Under the pieces are notes generated by a model. It worked only from the letters and a program-made list of their open reading frames with translations. It was not told where the DNA came from and ran no database searches. DNA of 33,295 nt from Roseiarcus sp037446355 (GTDB lineage Bacteria > Pseudomonadota > Alphaproteobacteria > Rhizobiales > Beijerinckiaceae): the NCBI GenBank assembly GCA_037446355.1, contig JBBIIT010000039.1, forward strand, positions 1-33,295, written 5' to 3'. The translations under genes and the position numbers were made by a program. Of the stretch, positions 8,388 to 16,328 are shown one piece after another (position 1 is the stretch's first letter; every line of letters begins with the position of its first letter).

Positions 8388-8759
8388 GTGGCAAAACCCG
8401 AGCTCGGAGCCAAGCGCCAATGCCAAAGCTGCGGCGCCAAGTTCTTCGATCTGAATAAAGATCCGATCGTCTGCCCGAAATGCGGCGCGATCTTCCAAGG
8501 CGCGGTCGCCCGCGCCGAGCGCGTAACCGCGAAAGAGGAAGAAGCGGAAGACGAAGTCGTCGCGCCCGCCGGCGTCGAAATCGTCTCGCTCGATGAAGTC
8601 GAAGCGAGCGAAGAAAAGGCCGCCGATCCCGTTGCGGACGACATCGACGTCGAAGACGACGATTCGGCCGATGACCCGTTCCTCGAAGAAGAGGAAGAGG
8701 ACGACGACGACGTCAGCACGCTCATCGACGGCGAGATCGCGCCGGACGAGGAGCCGTGA
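8388..8759 (+). CDS. TIGR02300 family (FYDLN acid) zinc-ribbon protein
   Basis: A 123-residue protein of the family named for a FYDLN motif and an acidic tail, widespread in alphaproteobacteria and of unknown role. The N-terminus is a zinc ribbon with C12-x2-C15 and C29-x2-C32 enclosing FFDLNKDPIVC (phenylalanine in place of the usual tyrosine). After about residue 45 it is disordered and strongly acidic, with runs such as EEEEEDDDD near the end. The start is a GTG at 8388, preceded by an AGGGA site; no ATG alternative makes sense because the zinc ribbon begins at once. The next feature downstream is a tRNA gene. Confidence 0.9.
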   Translation: MAKPELGAKRQCQSCGAKFFDLNKDPIVCPKCGAIFQGAVARAERVTAKEEEAEDEVVAPAGVEIVSLDEVEASEEKAADPVADDIDVEDDDSADDPFLEEEEEDDDDVSTLIDGEIAPDEEP

Positions 8760-8795
8760 AACCTTCGCCAGCGAGGAAAAATCGCCACAGGGGTC

Positions 8796-8825
8796 TTGTC
8801 GGACGCGCGCTTTTGCGTCTATAGA
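8796..8825 (+). promoter_or_regulatory. Candidate tRNA-Ala promoter
   Basis: TTGTCG at 8796-8801 and TATAGA at 8820-8825, spaced by 18 bases, lie about 65 bases upstream of the mature tRNA. The CTTG...CTATAG pattern resembles strong alphaproteobacterial housekeeping promoters. No experimental support. Confidence 0.5.
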
Positions 8826-8890
8826 GCCGCTCCGCGGTGAAAAAGGGCGCTTCGATCCCAATCGGAACGCGCGCGGGCACGGGAAAATCT

Positions 8891-8966
<76 letters not shown>

Positions 8967-8990
8967 CTAAGCCTTCGTTTCATGTGTCGT

Positions 8991-9039
8991 TAGCCTGCGA
9001 CCGCCGCCGGCGGTACGCGGAAGCCGCGCAGGCTATTTT
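8991..9039 (+). terminator. Rho-independent terminator after tRNA-Ala
   Basis: A perfect 9-bp stem, TAGCCTGCG (8991-8999) with CGCAGGCTA (9027-9035), is followed by four T (9036-9039). The long loop holds its own palindrome ACCGCC-GCC-GGCGGT. Orientation fits the rightward tRNA transcript. It ends just before the stop codon of the leftward feruloyl-CoA synthetase gene. Confidence 0.6.
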
Positions 9040-9043
9040 GAGA

Positions 9044-10915
9044 TCAAATTGAGATCACGCGGCCGGCAGCGTCGGCGTAAAGTTCTTCGACCAGATCCGC
9101 GCGCGCCTTCAACACGGCGCGTTGGTTGACCGAGCCCTTGTCGGTGATTTCGCCGCGGTCCAGCGACAATGGCGCTTCGAGGATCAACATTCGCTTGACC
9201 AGATTGGAGGAGCCGGTGCTCCCGCGCGCGAGCGAGCGCAGCCGCTCGGCGAACGCGGTGCGGACGCGCTCATCGCCCAGCAGGTCCGAAATCGGCGCGT
9301 TCGCGGGCCTGTCGGGACAAATGGAGCGGCAATTGTTGAGATCGGGCACGACGAGCGCGCCGACGTAATCGCGGTCGAGTCCCGCGAACACGACGTCCTG
9401 AACCAGCGCGCCGAAATGATCGATGAACGCCGCGCGCAGGGGGCCGACCGCGACCCAGGTGCCGGTGTTCAGCTTGAAGTTCTCGCCGATGCGGCCGTCG
9501 AAATAGAATCCCTTGCCCGCATCGTCGGGGTCGGCGAATCGCAGAGCGTCGCCGAGCTTGTAGAAGCCTTCCTCGTCGAACGCTCGCGCGGTCAGTTCGG
9601 GGTCGCGCCAATAGCCTGGAGTGATGTTAGGTCCGCGCAGACGCGCCTCCAGCCGGCCTTCGAACGGAACCAGTTTCAGCTCCAGGCCGAGAGCGGGAAC
9701 GCCGCAATTGCCGGCTGAATCTTGAGGCGTCATGCACATCAGCGAGAACGGCCCGGTCTCGGTCGCGCCAAGCCCCGCCGCCAGCAGCACCCGCTCTCCG
9801 GTCGTCGCCACCGCAAGAGCCTCGATCGCGTCCCAACTGTGCTGCGCGAGCCCGGCGCCGGCGTAAAGGATCATGTTGAGGCGGCGGAAAAACGCCTCTC
9901 GGAGGCCGTCGTCGGCCTCGAGGCGCGGGATCAACTCGACAAAGCCCTTGGGCACGTTGAAATACCAATTCGGCGCGACGCTTCGGATGTTGCGCGCGCT
10001 CGCTTCGACGCCCGCCGAAGTCGGCCTGCCGTCGTCGATATAGAGCGCGCCGCCGTTATAGAGCGCGAGCCCGAACACCTTGTTGCCGCCGGCGGTGTGA
10101 TTCCAAGGCGCCCAATCGAGAATGACCGGCGGCTCGTCCTGCACGAACGCGTAGCAATGGCGAATCATTTCCTGATTGGCGCATAGCATTCGCTGAGTAT
10201 TGATGACCGCTTTGGGCGATCCGGTCGAGCCGGAAGTGAAAAGGAATTTTGCGATAGTTTCGGGCCCGACGAGCGCGTGCGCGCGCGCGACCGCGTCGCG
10301 GACCGGCGTCATCGCCAGATCGTCGAATGTCCGGCACGGCCGGCCGGCGACGGGGTTACGGGTCACGACGAGCGGCGTCGAGGTTGGAATCGTCGCGCCG
10401 ATCGCCTTGGCGAATTTCGCGCCGTCATCGGCGAAGACCAAGCCCGGCGTCAGCAGCGCGACGATGGAGTGGAGTTTTTCGAAATCGGTCGACATCGTGG
10501 AGTAGGCGGGCGAGATCGGCGCATAGGCGACGCCGACGTGCTGGGCCGCGAGGCCCAGCAACGCATGTTCGATGTCATTTCCAGAGAGTATCAGCATGGG
10601 CCGCTCGGCGCTGAGACCGTAATCGAGCAGCGCCTGGCCAAGACGGCGCATCGTCTCGAACATTTGCGCATAGGTCAGCTTGCGCCATTCGCCGTTCGCT
10701 CCGTTGCGGTCGGCGAGGGCGATACTATCGGGCGTCGCGATCGCCCAATGCGCCAGACGCTCGGTGAAGCAACGGGCCGAAGGCCCGAGTTCGCCCTTCT
10801 GCTTGACGTAAATCGCCCCGTCGGCGCGTCGCTCGACGCGCATCGCGGGCGACCACATGCGAATCTGGCGAAGCGGCGCCTCGCGAACCGCCGATGCCGA
10901 TGGCGCAACGTACAT
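9044..10915 (-). CDS. fcs: Feruloyl-CoA synthetase
   Basis: ANL-superfamily acyl-CoA ligase predicted to activate hydroxycinnamates such as ferulate with ATP and CoA, the first step of CoA-dependent phenylpropanoid breakdown. The 623-residue length matches Fcs enzymes. Motifs: the adenylate P-loop FTSGSTGSPKAV (about residue 230), ILDWAPWNHTAGGN, the A5 motif GLGATETGPFSL, GYWRDPELTARAF, a FYFDGRIGENFKLNTGTWV hinge/A10 region, and VGPLR, which is typical of Fcs. The ATG at 10915 has a GGGAGGA ribosome site. No enoyl-CoA hydratase/aldolase (Ech) or vanillin dehydrogenase lies beside it, so the pathway partners must be elsewhere or the substrate may differ from ferulate. Divergent from a small lipoprotein gene. 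Confidence 0.85.
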   Translation of the reverse strand: MYVAPSASAVREAPLRQIRMWSPAMRVERRADGAIYVKQKGELGPSARCFTERLAHWAIATPDSIALADRNGANGEWRKLTYAQMFETMRRLGQALLDYGLSAERPMLILSGNDIEHALLGLAAQHVGVAYAPISPAYSTMSTDFEKLHSIVALLTPGLVFADDGAKFAKAIGATIPTSTPLVVTRNPVAGRPCRTFDDLAMTPVRDAVARAHALVGPETIAKFLFTSGSTGSPKAVINTQRMLCANQEMIRHCYAFVQDEPPVILDWAPWNHTAGGNKVFGLALYNGGALYIDDGRPTSAGVEASARNIRSVAPNWYFNVPKGFVELIPRLEADDGLREAFFRRLNMILYAGAGLAQHSWDAIEALAVATTGERVLLAAGLGATETGPFSLMCMTPQDSAGNCGVPALGLELKLVPFEGRLEARLRGPNITPGYWRDPELTARAFDEEGFYKLGDALRFADPDDAGKGFYFDGRIGENFKLNTGTWVAVGPLRAAFIDHFGALVQDVVFAGLDRDYVGALVVPDLNNCRSICPDRPANAPISDLLGDERVRTAFAERLRSLARGSTGSSNLVKRMLILEAPLSLDRGEITDKGSVNQRAVLKARADLVEELYADAAGRVISI

Positions 10916-11064
10916 TGCGAACTCGTCCTCCCGTCGGGGCCATCCTAGCGTCCATTATTCGCGGGCGCGACTGCGATCACGCAATCGCCCCAATTGCCCC
11001 CGAAGTTCCCGCGATCGCCGGCGCCGAATCGGAAGTCGCGGCGACGTCGAACGGAGGGGCGCCG

Positions 11065-11313
11065 ATGCGCAAGATTGCAGTTCTCACAATATTGGCGCTG
11101 AGCTTGGGCGCCTGCGCAAGCGCGCGCGACACCCGCATGACCAGCGGCGCGGCGATAGGCGGCGTCGGCGGCGCGATCGTGGCGGGGCCGGTCGGCGCGG
11201 TCGTCGGAGGGGTCGGCGGCGCGCTGGTCGCCGACGAGACGCGCCCGCATCACCGCGCCGTTCGTTGTCACTACAGCTATGCGCTTGAGAAGCGCGTCTG
11301 CCACTACATCTAA
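11065..11313 (+). CDS. Small glycine-zipper lipoprotein
   Basis: An 82-residue product starting at the ATG at 11065 behind a strong ACGGAGGGG ribosome site. Residues 1-17 form a lipoprotein signal with lipobox LGAC, so the mature protein begins at a lipidated cysteine. Next comes a glycine-zipper hairpin, GGVGGAIVAGPVGAVVGGVG, of the type found in SmpA/YMGG outer-membrane and stress lipoproteins. The C-terminus has two cysteines in CHYSYALEKRVCHY, perhaps a disulfide. Function unknown. It is divergent from fcs and convergent, 13 bases apart, with the rhodanese gene. Confidence 0.75.
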   Translation: MRKIAVLTILALSLGACASARDTRMTSGAAIGGVGGAIVAGPVGAVVGGVGGALVADETRPHHRAVRCHYSYALEKRVCHYI

Positions 11314-11326
11314 TTCGCGGGCGGGT

Positions 11327-11671
11327 TCATCGCCGCGGCGTAATGTCGCCGCCGCGCCGGGTCCAGCCGTGCATCCCCTGGGGATAGTTGACGACGTCGA
11401 CATGTCCGGCGGCGATCGCGCTGTTGGCGGCGCTGCCCGATCTCATGCCGGACGCGCAGACGAGCACGACGCGCTTGCCCCTGGGCAGCGCGGCGGGATC
11501 GAAGCGCGAAAGTGGCAAATTGATCGCCCCGGGGATGTGTCCGCGCACGAACTCATACGCCTCGCGCACATCGACGATCGCGCATTGACGTTTACGGATC
11601 GACTCGTCGAGTTCGGGAATATCGATCGACGGCGCGCCGGCGCCGAGTTTGGCGAGCAATCTGGAAAACAT
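11327..11671 (-). CDS. Single-domain rhodanese (sulfurtransferase)
   Basis: A 114-residue rhodanese domain with no signal peptide, so cytoplasmic. It has the IVDVREAYEFVRGHIPGAINLPL front half and the active-site loop CASGMR with catalytic C72, which would carry a persulfide. The C-terminal half holds the VVNYPQGMHGW motif. It resembles the N-terminal domain of E. coli YgaP, a membrane-linked rhodanese, but lacks YgaP's membrane tail. A YgaP-type tail is encoded as a separate protein on the other arm of this divergon (16676-16879). A GAGGGAGCG ribosome site precedes the ATG, 10 bases after the AhpD-like gene. Probably the last gene of the leftward operon. Confidence 0.92.
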   Translation of the reverse strand: MFSRLLAKLGAGAPSIDIPELDESIRKRQCAIVDVREAYEFVRGHIPGAINLPLSRFDPAALPRGKRVVLVCASGMRSGSAANSAIAAGHVDVVNYPQGMHGWTRRGGDITPRR

Positions 11672-11681
11672 CGTCGCTCCC

Positions 11682-12056
11682 TCAGCTCGCCTTGGCGGCC
11701 GCGGCCGCGGTTTTGGCCGCTTCGAACTGATTGAAGGCCCCGAGCGCGTGGCTCGCGTACATCGCCGCGGGGCCGGCGCCCATGTAGATCGCCATGCCCA
11801 GCGTTTCCAGCAACTCCTCGCGCGTCGCGCCGCGTTCGACCGCGGCCTTGACGTGAAACGCGATACAATCGTCGCAACGCACCGCGACCGAAATTGCGAC
11901 GGCGATCAGTTCCTTGGTCTTGACATCGAGCGCGTTGGGCGCGAGCGCGGCCTGGGCAATGGCGGAAAAGCTCTTCATCACTTCCGTCGCGCCGACGCGC
12001 AGATTACGCAACTCCGCGCTGAGTTCCTTGGTCGTCGAGGGCCAATCGGCAATCAT
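11682..12056 (-). CDS. Carboxymuconolactone decarboxylase family, AhpD-like protein
   Basis: A 124-residue CMD-family protein. It keeps the whole AhpD proton-relay set with the same spacing: E49, C61, C64 and H68 (E-x11-C-x2-C-x3-H), against E118, C130, C133 and H137 in AhpD. This predicts a dithiol redox enzyme (alkylhydroperoxidase-type thiol peroxidase or disulfide reductase adaptor) rather than a lactone decarboxylase. Helical segments downstream include TREELLETLGMAIYMGAGPAAMYA, typical of the trimeric/hexameric family. A CGGAGTAAG ribosome site precedes the ATG. It lies between the RND pump gene (11 bases) and the rhodanese (10 bases), so it is co-transcribed with them. Confidence 0.88.
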   Translation of the reverse strand: MIADWPSTTKELSAELRNLRVGATEVMKSFSAIAQAALAPNALDVKTKELIAVAISVAVRCDDCIAFHVKAAVERGATREELLETLGMAIYMGAGPAAMYASHALGAFNQFEAAKTAAAAAKAS

Positions 12057-12067
12057 GTCTTACTCCG

Positions 12068-15000
12068 TTAATGCGATTGCGTGGGTTGAATTGTCGGGTC
12101 GATTTCCTCGCGCCCGTCGTCGCGTAGCCAGACGTAGATCGCCGGAATGACGAGCAAAGTCAGCGCAGTCGACGAGGCCAAGCCGAAGACCAGCGAAATC
12201 GCCAAGCCTTGGAAGATCGGATCGGTCAGAATGAAGGCCGAACCGATCATGGCCGCGGCGGCGGTCAGGAAGATCGGCTTGAAGCGCGTCGCCCCCGCCT
12301 CGATCAGCGCCGAGCGCAGCGGTACGCCGTCGCCCTGCCGACTCTTGATGAAGTCGACCAGCAAAATCGAGTTACGCACGATGATGCCGGCGAGCGCGAT
12401 GAAGCCGATCATCGAAGTCGCCGTGAAAGCGGCGTTCAACATCCAATGGCCGAGCACGATGCCGATCAAGGTCAGCGGCACCGGCGTCAGGATCACCAAC
12501 GGCAGCTTGAACGAGCCGAACTGCGCGACGACGAGCAGATAGATGCCGAGAATGGCGATGATGAAGGCGCCGCCCATGTCGCGGAACGTGACATATGTGA
12601 CTTCCCACTCTCCGTCCCAAAGCAGCGTCGCCTTGGAATCGTTCACGGGCTGACCGTGATACTTGATCTCAGGCGCTCCGCTCGCACCCCATTTCATGCC
12701 GGCGATCTCGTCCTCGATCGCCAGCATCGCATAGACCGGCGCCTCGAACCGCCCGGCGACGTCGCCTGTGACCATTTCTGCGTAGCGGCCGTTGTGACGG
12801 AAGATCGGATAGGAGGAGGGCTCGCGCGTCAACTTGACGACGTCACCAAGTTCGACGTTGGCGCCTTGGCGAACGGTGCCGCCGGCCGGCAAGGGAGTCG
12901 ACAGCAGGCTTTCGTCCGGGGTCCGCGCCGAGCGGGGCAGGGCGACCGAGATATCGATCGGCTTCAAACCGCCGCCACGCTGGGAGTAGCCGACCTGCAC
13001 GCCGCCGAGCAGCGCGCCGATCGTATCGTAGACCGCTTGCTCCTCGACGCCGTGGAACTCAAGCGCCTCCTGGTCGATGGAGAAGCGCACACGCTCCGAC
13101 GGTTTAGGAAAACTGTCGTCGGAATCGACGACAAAATCCACCGCCTCGAATGCCTTACGCACCTGGCTGGCGATCGCGCGCCGGGTCGGCGCGTCGGGCC
13201 CGTAGATTTCCGCCAGCACCGTCGAGAGCACCGGCGGGCCTGGCGGCACCTCGACGACTTTCAGCACCGCGCCCTCGGGCAATTTGAGGTCGCCAATACG
13301 ATGGCGGATATCAAGCGCGATGGCGTGACTCGCCCGGCTACGCTGGTTCTTTTCTGTCAGATTGATCGCCAGATCGCCCTGCTGCGCGCCGCTGCGAAGA
13401 TAATAATGGCGAACCAGACCATTGAAGTTGAACGGCGCCGACGTGCCGGCATAAGCCTGGATCGAAGTCAGCTCGGGCAGATCCTTCAGCCGTTGGGCGG
13501 CGGCCATCAGGGTGCGGTCCGTGTCTTCGAGCGATGTGCCTTGTGGCATGTCGAGAACGACCTGCATCTCCGATTTGTTGTCGAAGGGCAGCAGCTTGAC
13601 GCGCACGTCCTTGGTCACGAACAGAACGCACACGCCCAGCGTCGCGACGCCCACGCCGATCAGGAACGCTTTCGAGCGCGCCCGGCCTCGCAACAGCGGA
13701 CGCGCGACACGAATATAGAAACGGCCCATCGCGCCGATATCGTGCAGATGGTCCTCTCCGGCGCCCGCGCGCCCGCCCGCCATGCGCAGCAATAGCCAAG
13801 GCGTCACCGTCACCGCGACACCGAACGAGAACAGCATCGCCAGCGAAGCGTTGGCCGGAATCGGGCTCATGTACGGACCCATCAGGCCGCTGACGAACAT
13901 CATCGGCAGCAATGCGGCGACGATCGTCAGCGTAGCGACGATAGTCGGGTTGCCAACTTCCGCGACAGCCTCCACCGCGGTCTCGACGAGGCCACGACCC
14001 CCGCGCATCGACCAGTGGCGCGCGATGTTCTCGACGACAACAATCGCGTCGTCGACGAGGATGCCGATCGAGAAGATCAGCGCAAACAGGCTGACGCGGT
14101 TGATCGTATAGCCCATCAGCCAGGACGCAAACAGCGTCATCAGAATTGTCGTAGGAATGACGATCAGCACCACCAGGCCTTCGCGCCAGCCGATCGCAAA
14201 CGTGATGAGAATGACGATCGATATCGTCGCCAAGCCGAGGTGGAACAACAGTTCGTTCGCCTTTTCCGTCGCGGTTGCGCCGTAGTTGCGCGTGACGGCG
14301 ACGTCGAGGCCAGCCGGCACGATGCTTTCGCGCACAAGACTGAGGCGATGCAACACGTCGTCGGCGACCGTGACCGCGTTGGCGCCCTTGCGCTTCGCGA
14401 CGGCGATGGTGACGGCGGGGCGACGCTGCATTTCTCCGCTCTCGAGCCGGGTCATGGTCCAGGCGCGATGTTCGGGCTCCGCCGCTCCGAGGACGACATT
14501 CGCGACGTCGCGGACATAGACCGGACGCCCGTCACGGGTCGTCAGCAGCAGCAGACCGACGTCGGGAATGCCCTGAAGGGTCTGGCCGGCGACCGCGGGC
14601 AGCGACCGCCCGTCGGCGCGCACGGCGCCTACGACGAAGGATCGATTGGCGTTGGTCAGTTTATCGATGAGCTGGTTGAGCGTGACGCCATAGACCGCCA
14701 GACGCTCGGGGTCCGGCTCGACGCGGATCTGATTGGGCGCGCCGCCGGCGATATAGGTGGCGCCGACATTGTCGACTTTGGCGAGCTCGTGCTGCAAATC
14801 CTCGCCGATCTGAAAGAGCGCGTTCTCGCTCCAGTCGCCAGCGTGTTCGGGTTTGGCCGACAGCGTGAGATCGACGATGGCGACGTCGTCGATGCCGCGC
14901 CCGATCACCAGGGGTTCGGGAATGCCCTTGGGCAGGCCGACGATGTTGGCGCGAATCTTCTCGTGAATGCGCAGCACGGCGGTGTCTTCATCGGTGCCGA

Positions 15001-15304
15001 CGAAGAAGCGTGCGGTGACGACGACCTGATCGTCCTGGGTCTGCGAATAAACGTGCTCGACGCCGTCGATGCCCTTGACGATGTCCTCGAGCGGTCGCGT
15101 CACCAGCTCGACCGCGTCATTGGCGCGGTAGCCGTTGGTGGAAACGAGAATATCGACCAGGGGCACGCTGATTTGCGGCTCCTCTTCGCGCGGCAACGAA
15201 ACGAGCGCGATCGCGCCGGCGATCAGCGCCGCCAGCAGCAGCAGAGGGGTCAGCGGCGAATTGATGAAGGTGCGCGTGAGTACGCCGGAAAAACCCAATC
15301 TCAT
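12068..15304 (-). CDS. RND efflux transporter permease subunit (HAE-type)
   Basis: A 1078-residue inner-membrane proton-driven pump of the AcrB/AcrD/AcrF superfamily. TM1 lies at about residues 18-36 and is followed by the porter domain. The TM4 proton-relay motif GILVDDAIVVVEN is at 414-426 (D418 and D419), and a second TM block ends with FIALAGIIVRNSILLVDF near residue 985. A GRGIDDVAIVDLTLS region and a PAGLDVAVTRNYG segment are typical porter motifs of this HAE branch. The substrate is not evident from sequence. The start overlaps the adaptor's stop as ATGA. No outer-membrane TolC-type gene is adjacent. Context with a persulfide-type regulator, rhodanese and AhpD-like protein suggests export linked to reactive sulfur or thiol stress (inference). 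Confidence 0.93.
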   Translation of the reverse strand: MRLGFSGVLTRTFINSPLTPLLLLAALIAGAIALVSLPREEEPQISVPLVDILVSTNGYRANDAVELVTRPLEDIVKGIDGVEHVYSQTQDDQVVVTARFFVGTDEDTAVLRIHEKIRANIVGLPKGIPEPLVIGRGIDDVAIVDLTLSAKPEHAGDWSENALFQIGEDLQHELAKVDNVGATYIAGGAPNQIRVEPDPERLAVYGVTLNQLIDKLTNANRSFVVGAVRADGRSLPAVAGQTLQGIPDVGLLLLTTRDGRPVYVRDVANVVLGAAEPEHRAWTMTRLESGEMQRRPAVTIAVAKRKGANAVTVADDVLHRLSLVRESIVPAGLDVAVTRNYGATATEKANELLFHLGLATISIVILITFAIGWREGLVVLIVIPTTILMTLFASWLMGYTINRVSLFALIFSIGILVDDAIVVVENIARHWSMRGGRGLVETAVEAVAEVGNPTIVATLTIVAALLPMMFVSGLMGPYMSPIPANASLAMLFSFGVAVTVTPWLLLRMAGGRAGAGEDHLHDIGAMGRFYIRVARPLLRGRARSKAFLIGVGVATLGVCVLFVTKDVRVKLLPFDNKSEMQVVLDMPQGTSLEDTDRTLMAAAQRLKDLPELTSIQAYAGTSAPFNFNGLVRHYYLRSGAQQGDLAINLTEKNQRSRASHAIALDIRHRIGDLKLPEGAVLKVVEVPPGPPVLSTVLAEIYGPDAPTRRAIASQVRKAFEAVDFVVDSDDSFPKPSERVRFSIDQEALEFHGVEEQAVYDTIGALLGGVQVGYSQRGGGLKPIDISVALPRSARTPDESLLSTPLPAGGTVRQGANVELGDVVKLTREPSSYPIFRHNGRYAEMVTGDVAGRFEAPVYAMLAIEDEIAGMKWGASGAPEIKYHGQPVNDSKATLLWDGEWEVTYVTFRDMGGAFIIAILGIYLLVVAQFGSFKLPLVILTPVPLTLIGIVLGHWMLNAAFTATSMIGFIALAGIIVRNSILLVDFIKSRQGDGVPLRSALIEAGATRFKPIFLTAAAAMIGSAFILTDPIFQGLAISLVFGLASSTALTLLVIPAIYVWLRDDGREEIDPTIQPTQSH

Positions 15305-16269
15305 GGCTGCGCCAACCTGTCGCCGTCCGCAAGGCCGGAAAGAATCTCGATCGAATCCTCGTGCGTGAGGCCAGGTTGCACCACGACCTCGTCACCCTGC
15401 GAAAGTCTTACGTAGCTGACCCCGGCGCGCCGATAGAGGTAACGGCTAGGAACGAGAATGGTCCGACGCGGCCCGACGCCGACATAGACGCGTGTGCGCT
15501 CGCCGACGAAATAATCGCCAAGTCCCTCGACTTCAACGTCCGCGATAACGCGCCCGCCCTGGATTTCCGGATAGACGACTCGCACCTTGCCTTCGCGACG
15601 CTTTTCCTTGGGATCGTCGCCGAGTCCGCGTGAGCCGATTTGAACCGCGTCGCCGGCGCGCAGGAACTGCGCATGCCGTTCAGGCAATTGCAGCCGCAGG
15701 ATGTACTTGTCTTCGGCCAGGGTCGCCACCGTCTCGCCCGGCAGGATCACGCGGCCTTCCGAGACGGGAACGGTGAGGATACGGCCGGCGGCGGGCGCGA
15801 GCACCTCGCCCTCGCTCATCTGCTGCACGACGACCTCGCGGTCGGAGCGCATCGCGTCGAGCGTTTTGGCCGCGACATCGAGCGCAGTCTTGACCGCGTC
15901 GACCTGCACCGAAGTGCTCACGCCGCGCTTCTGCAATTCCTGCGCGCGCTCGAAGTCGGCGTTGGCCTTTTCCACCTGCGCTTGCTGCGACTGAATGCGC
16001 GAATCCAGCGCCTGCAATTGCAACAGAATCTTCTGGTCGGCGACGACTGCGAGCTTCGCCCCAGAGGCCGCCTCCGCGCCCTCTTTCGCTGACAGAGCGA
16101 CAATCGTGCCGCCAATACGCGCGCGCGCCACCAAGAGATGCGCGGGCTCGACCGTGCCGATGACCGCTTTCTGGTCGACGATCTCGCTCGTGTGCACGGT
16201 GAACGTGTTCTCGGCCAACGCGGCTCGCGGCAGAAAAGCCAGGGCTGCCACCCATATCCAACGTCGCAT
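15301..16269 (-). CDS. RND efflux periplasmic adaptor (membrane fusion protein)
   Basis: A 322-residue HlyD/AcrA-type adaptor bridging the RND pump to an outer-membrane channel. It has a cleavable signal peptide (MRRWIWVAALAFLPRAALA) with no lipobox. Next comes a lipoyl-like half with GTVEPAHLLVARARIGGTI, a coiled-coil hairpin at about residues 75-140 (QLQALDSRIQSQQAQVEKA), the second lipoyl half VLAPAAGRILTVPV, and a beta-barrel/membrane-proximal domain. It is short for the family, with a short hairpin. I use the ATG at 16269, behind a CGAGGAATTG ribosome site; a start at 16308 would put extra residues before the signal peptide. It is the first gene of the leftward operon and divergent from the ArsR regulator 59 bases away. 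Confidence 0.9.
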   Translation of the reverse strand: MRRWIWVAALAFLPRAALAENTFTVHTSEIVDQKAVIGTVEPAHLLVARARIGGTIVALSAKEGAEAASGAKLAVVADQKILLQLQALDSRIQSQQAQVEKANADFERAQELQKRGVSTSVQVDAVKTALDVAAKTLDAMRSDREVVVQQMSEGEVLAPAAGRILTVPVSEGRVILPGETVATLAEDKYILRLQLPERHAQFLRAGDAVQIGSRGLGDDPKEKRREGKVRVVYPEIQGGRVIADVEVEGLGDYFVGERTRVYVGVGPRRTILVPSRYLYRRAGVSYVRLSQGDEVVVQPGLTHEDSIEILSGLADGDRLAQP

Positions 16270-16292
16270 CTCACAATTCCTCGTTTCGCGGC

Positions 16293-16321
16293 TTGACGTG
16301 AATATCATAAGAAGCTAATTT
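16293..16321 (+). promoter_or_regulatory. Promoter of the arsR-like gene, predicted leaderless
   Basis: A -35 TTGACG (16293-16298), an exact 17-base spacer and a -10 TAATTT (16316-16321) make the best sigma-70 promoter seen in the window. The transcription start would fall about 7 bases after the -10, at about 16328. The ATG begins at 16329, so the mRNA should have no or almost no leader. This agrees with the absence of any Shine-Dalgarno sequence before this ATG. Confidence 0.65.
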
Positions 16322-16324
16322 AGC
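16314..16324. promoter_or_regulatory. Perfect palindrome, candidate operator of the ArsR-type repressor
   Basis: GCTAATTTAGC is a perfect 5-1-5 inverted repeat in the 59-base space between the divergent operons. It covers the whole -10 box of the rightward promoter. It also lies just upstream (on the minus strand) of a TATGAT -10-like hexamer (16304-16309) for the leftward adaptor/pump operon. A dimer bound here would block both directions. AT-rich inverted repeats are typical sites for BigR/SqrR-like ArsR proteins. Confidence 0.6.
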
Positions 16325-16328
16325 AAGC

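Noticed and set aside
9041..9058. GAGATCA direct repeat at the fcs stop
   Set aside because: Only two 7-base copies within 18 bases; no sign of an attachment site, integrase or flanking element despite the tRNA nearby.
12209..15415. Long plus-strand frames (528 and 466 codons) opposite the RND pump
   Set aside because: They mirror a strongly supported RND gene. The products are rich in Asp, Arg, Gln and His with no domain, which is usual for antisense frames in GC-rich coding DNA.
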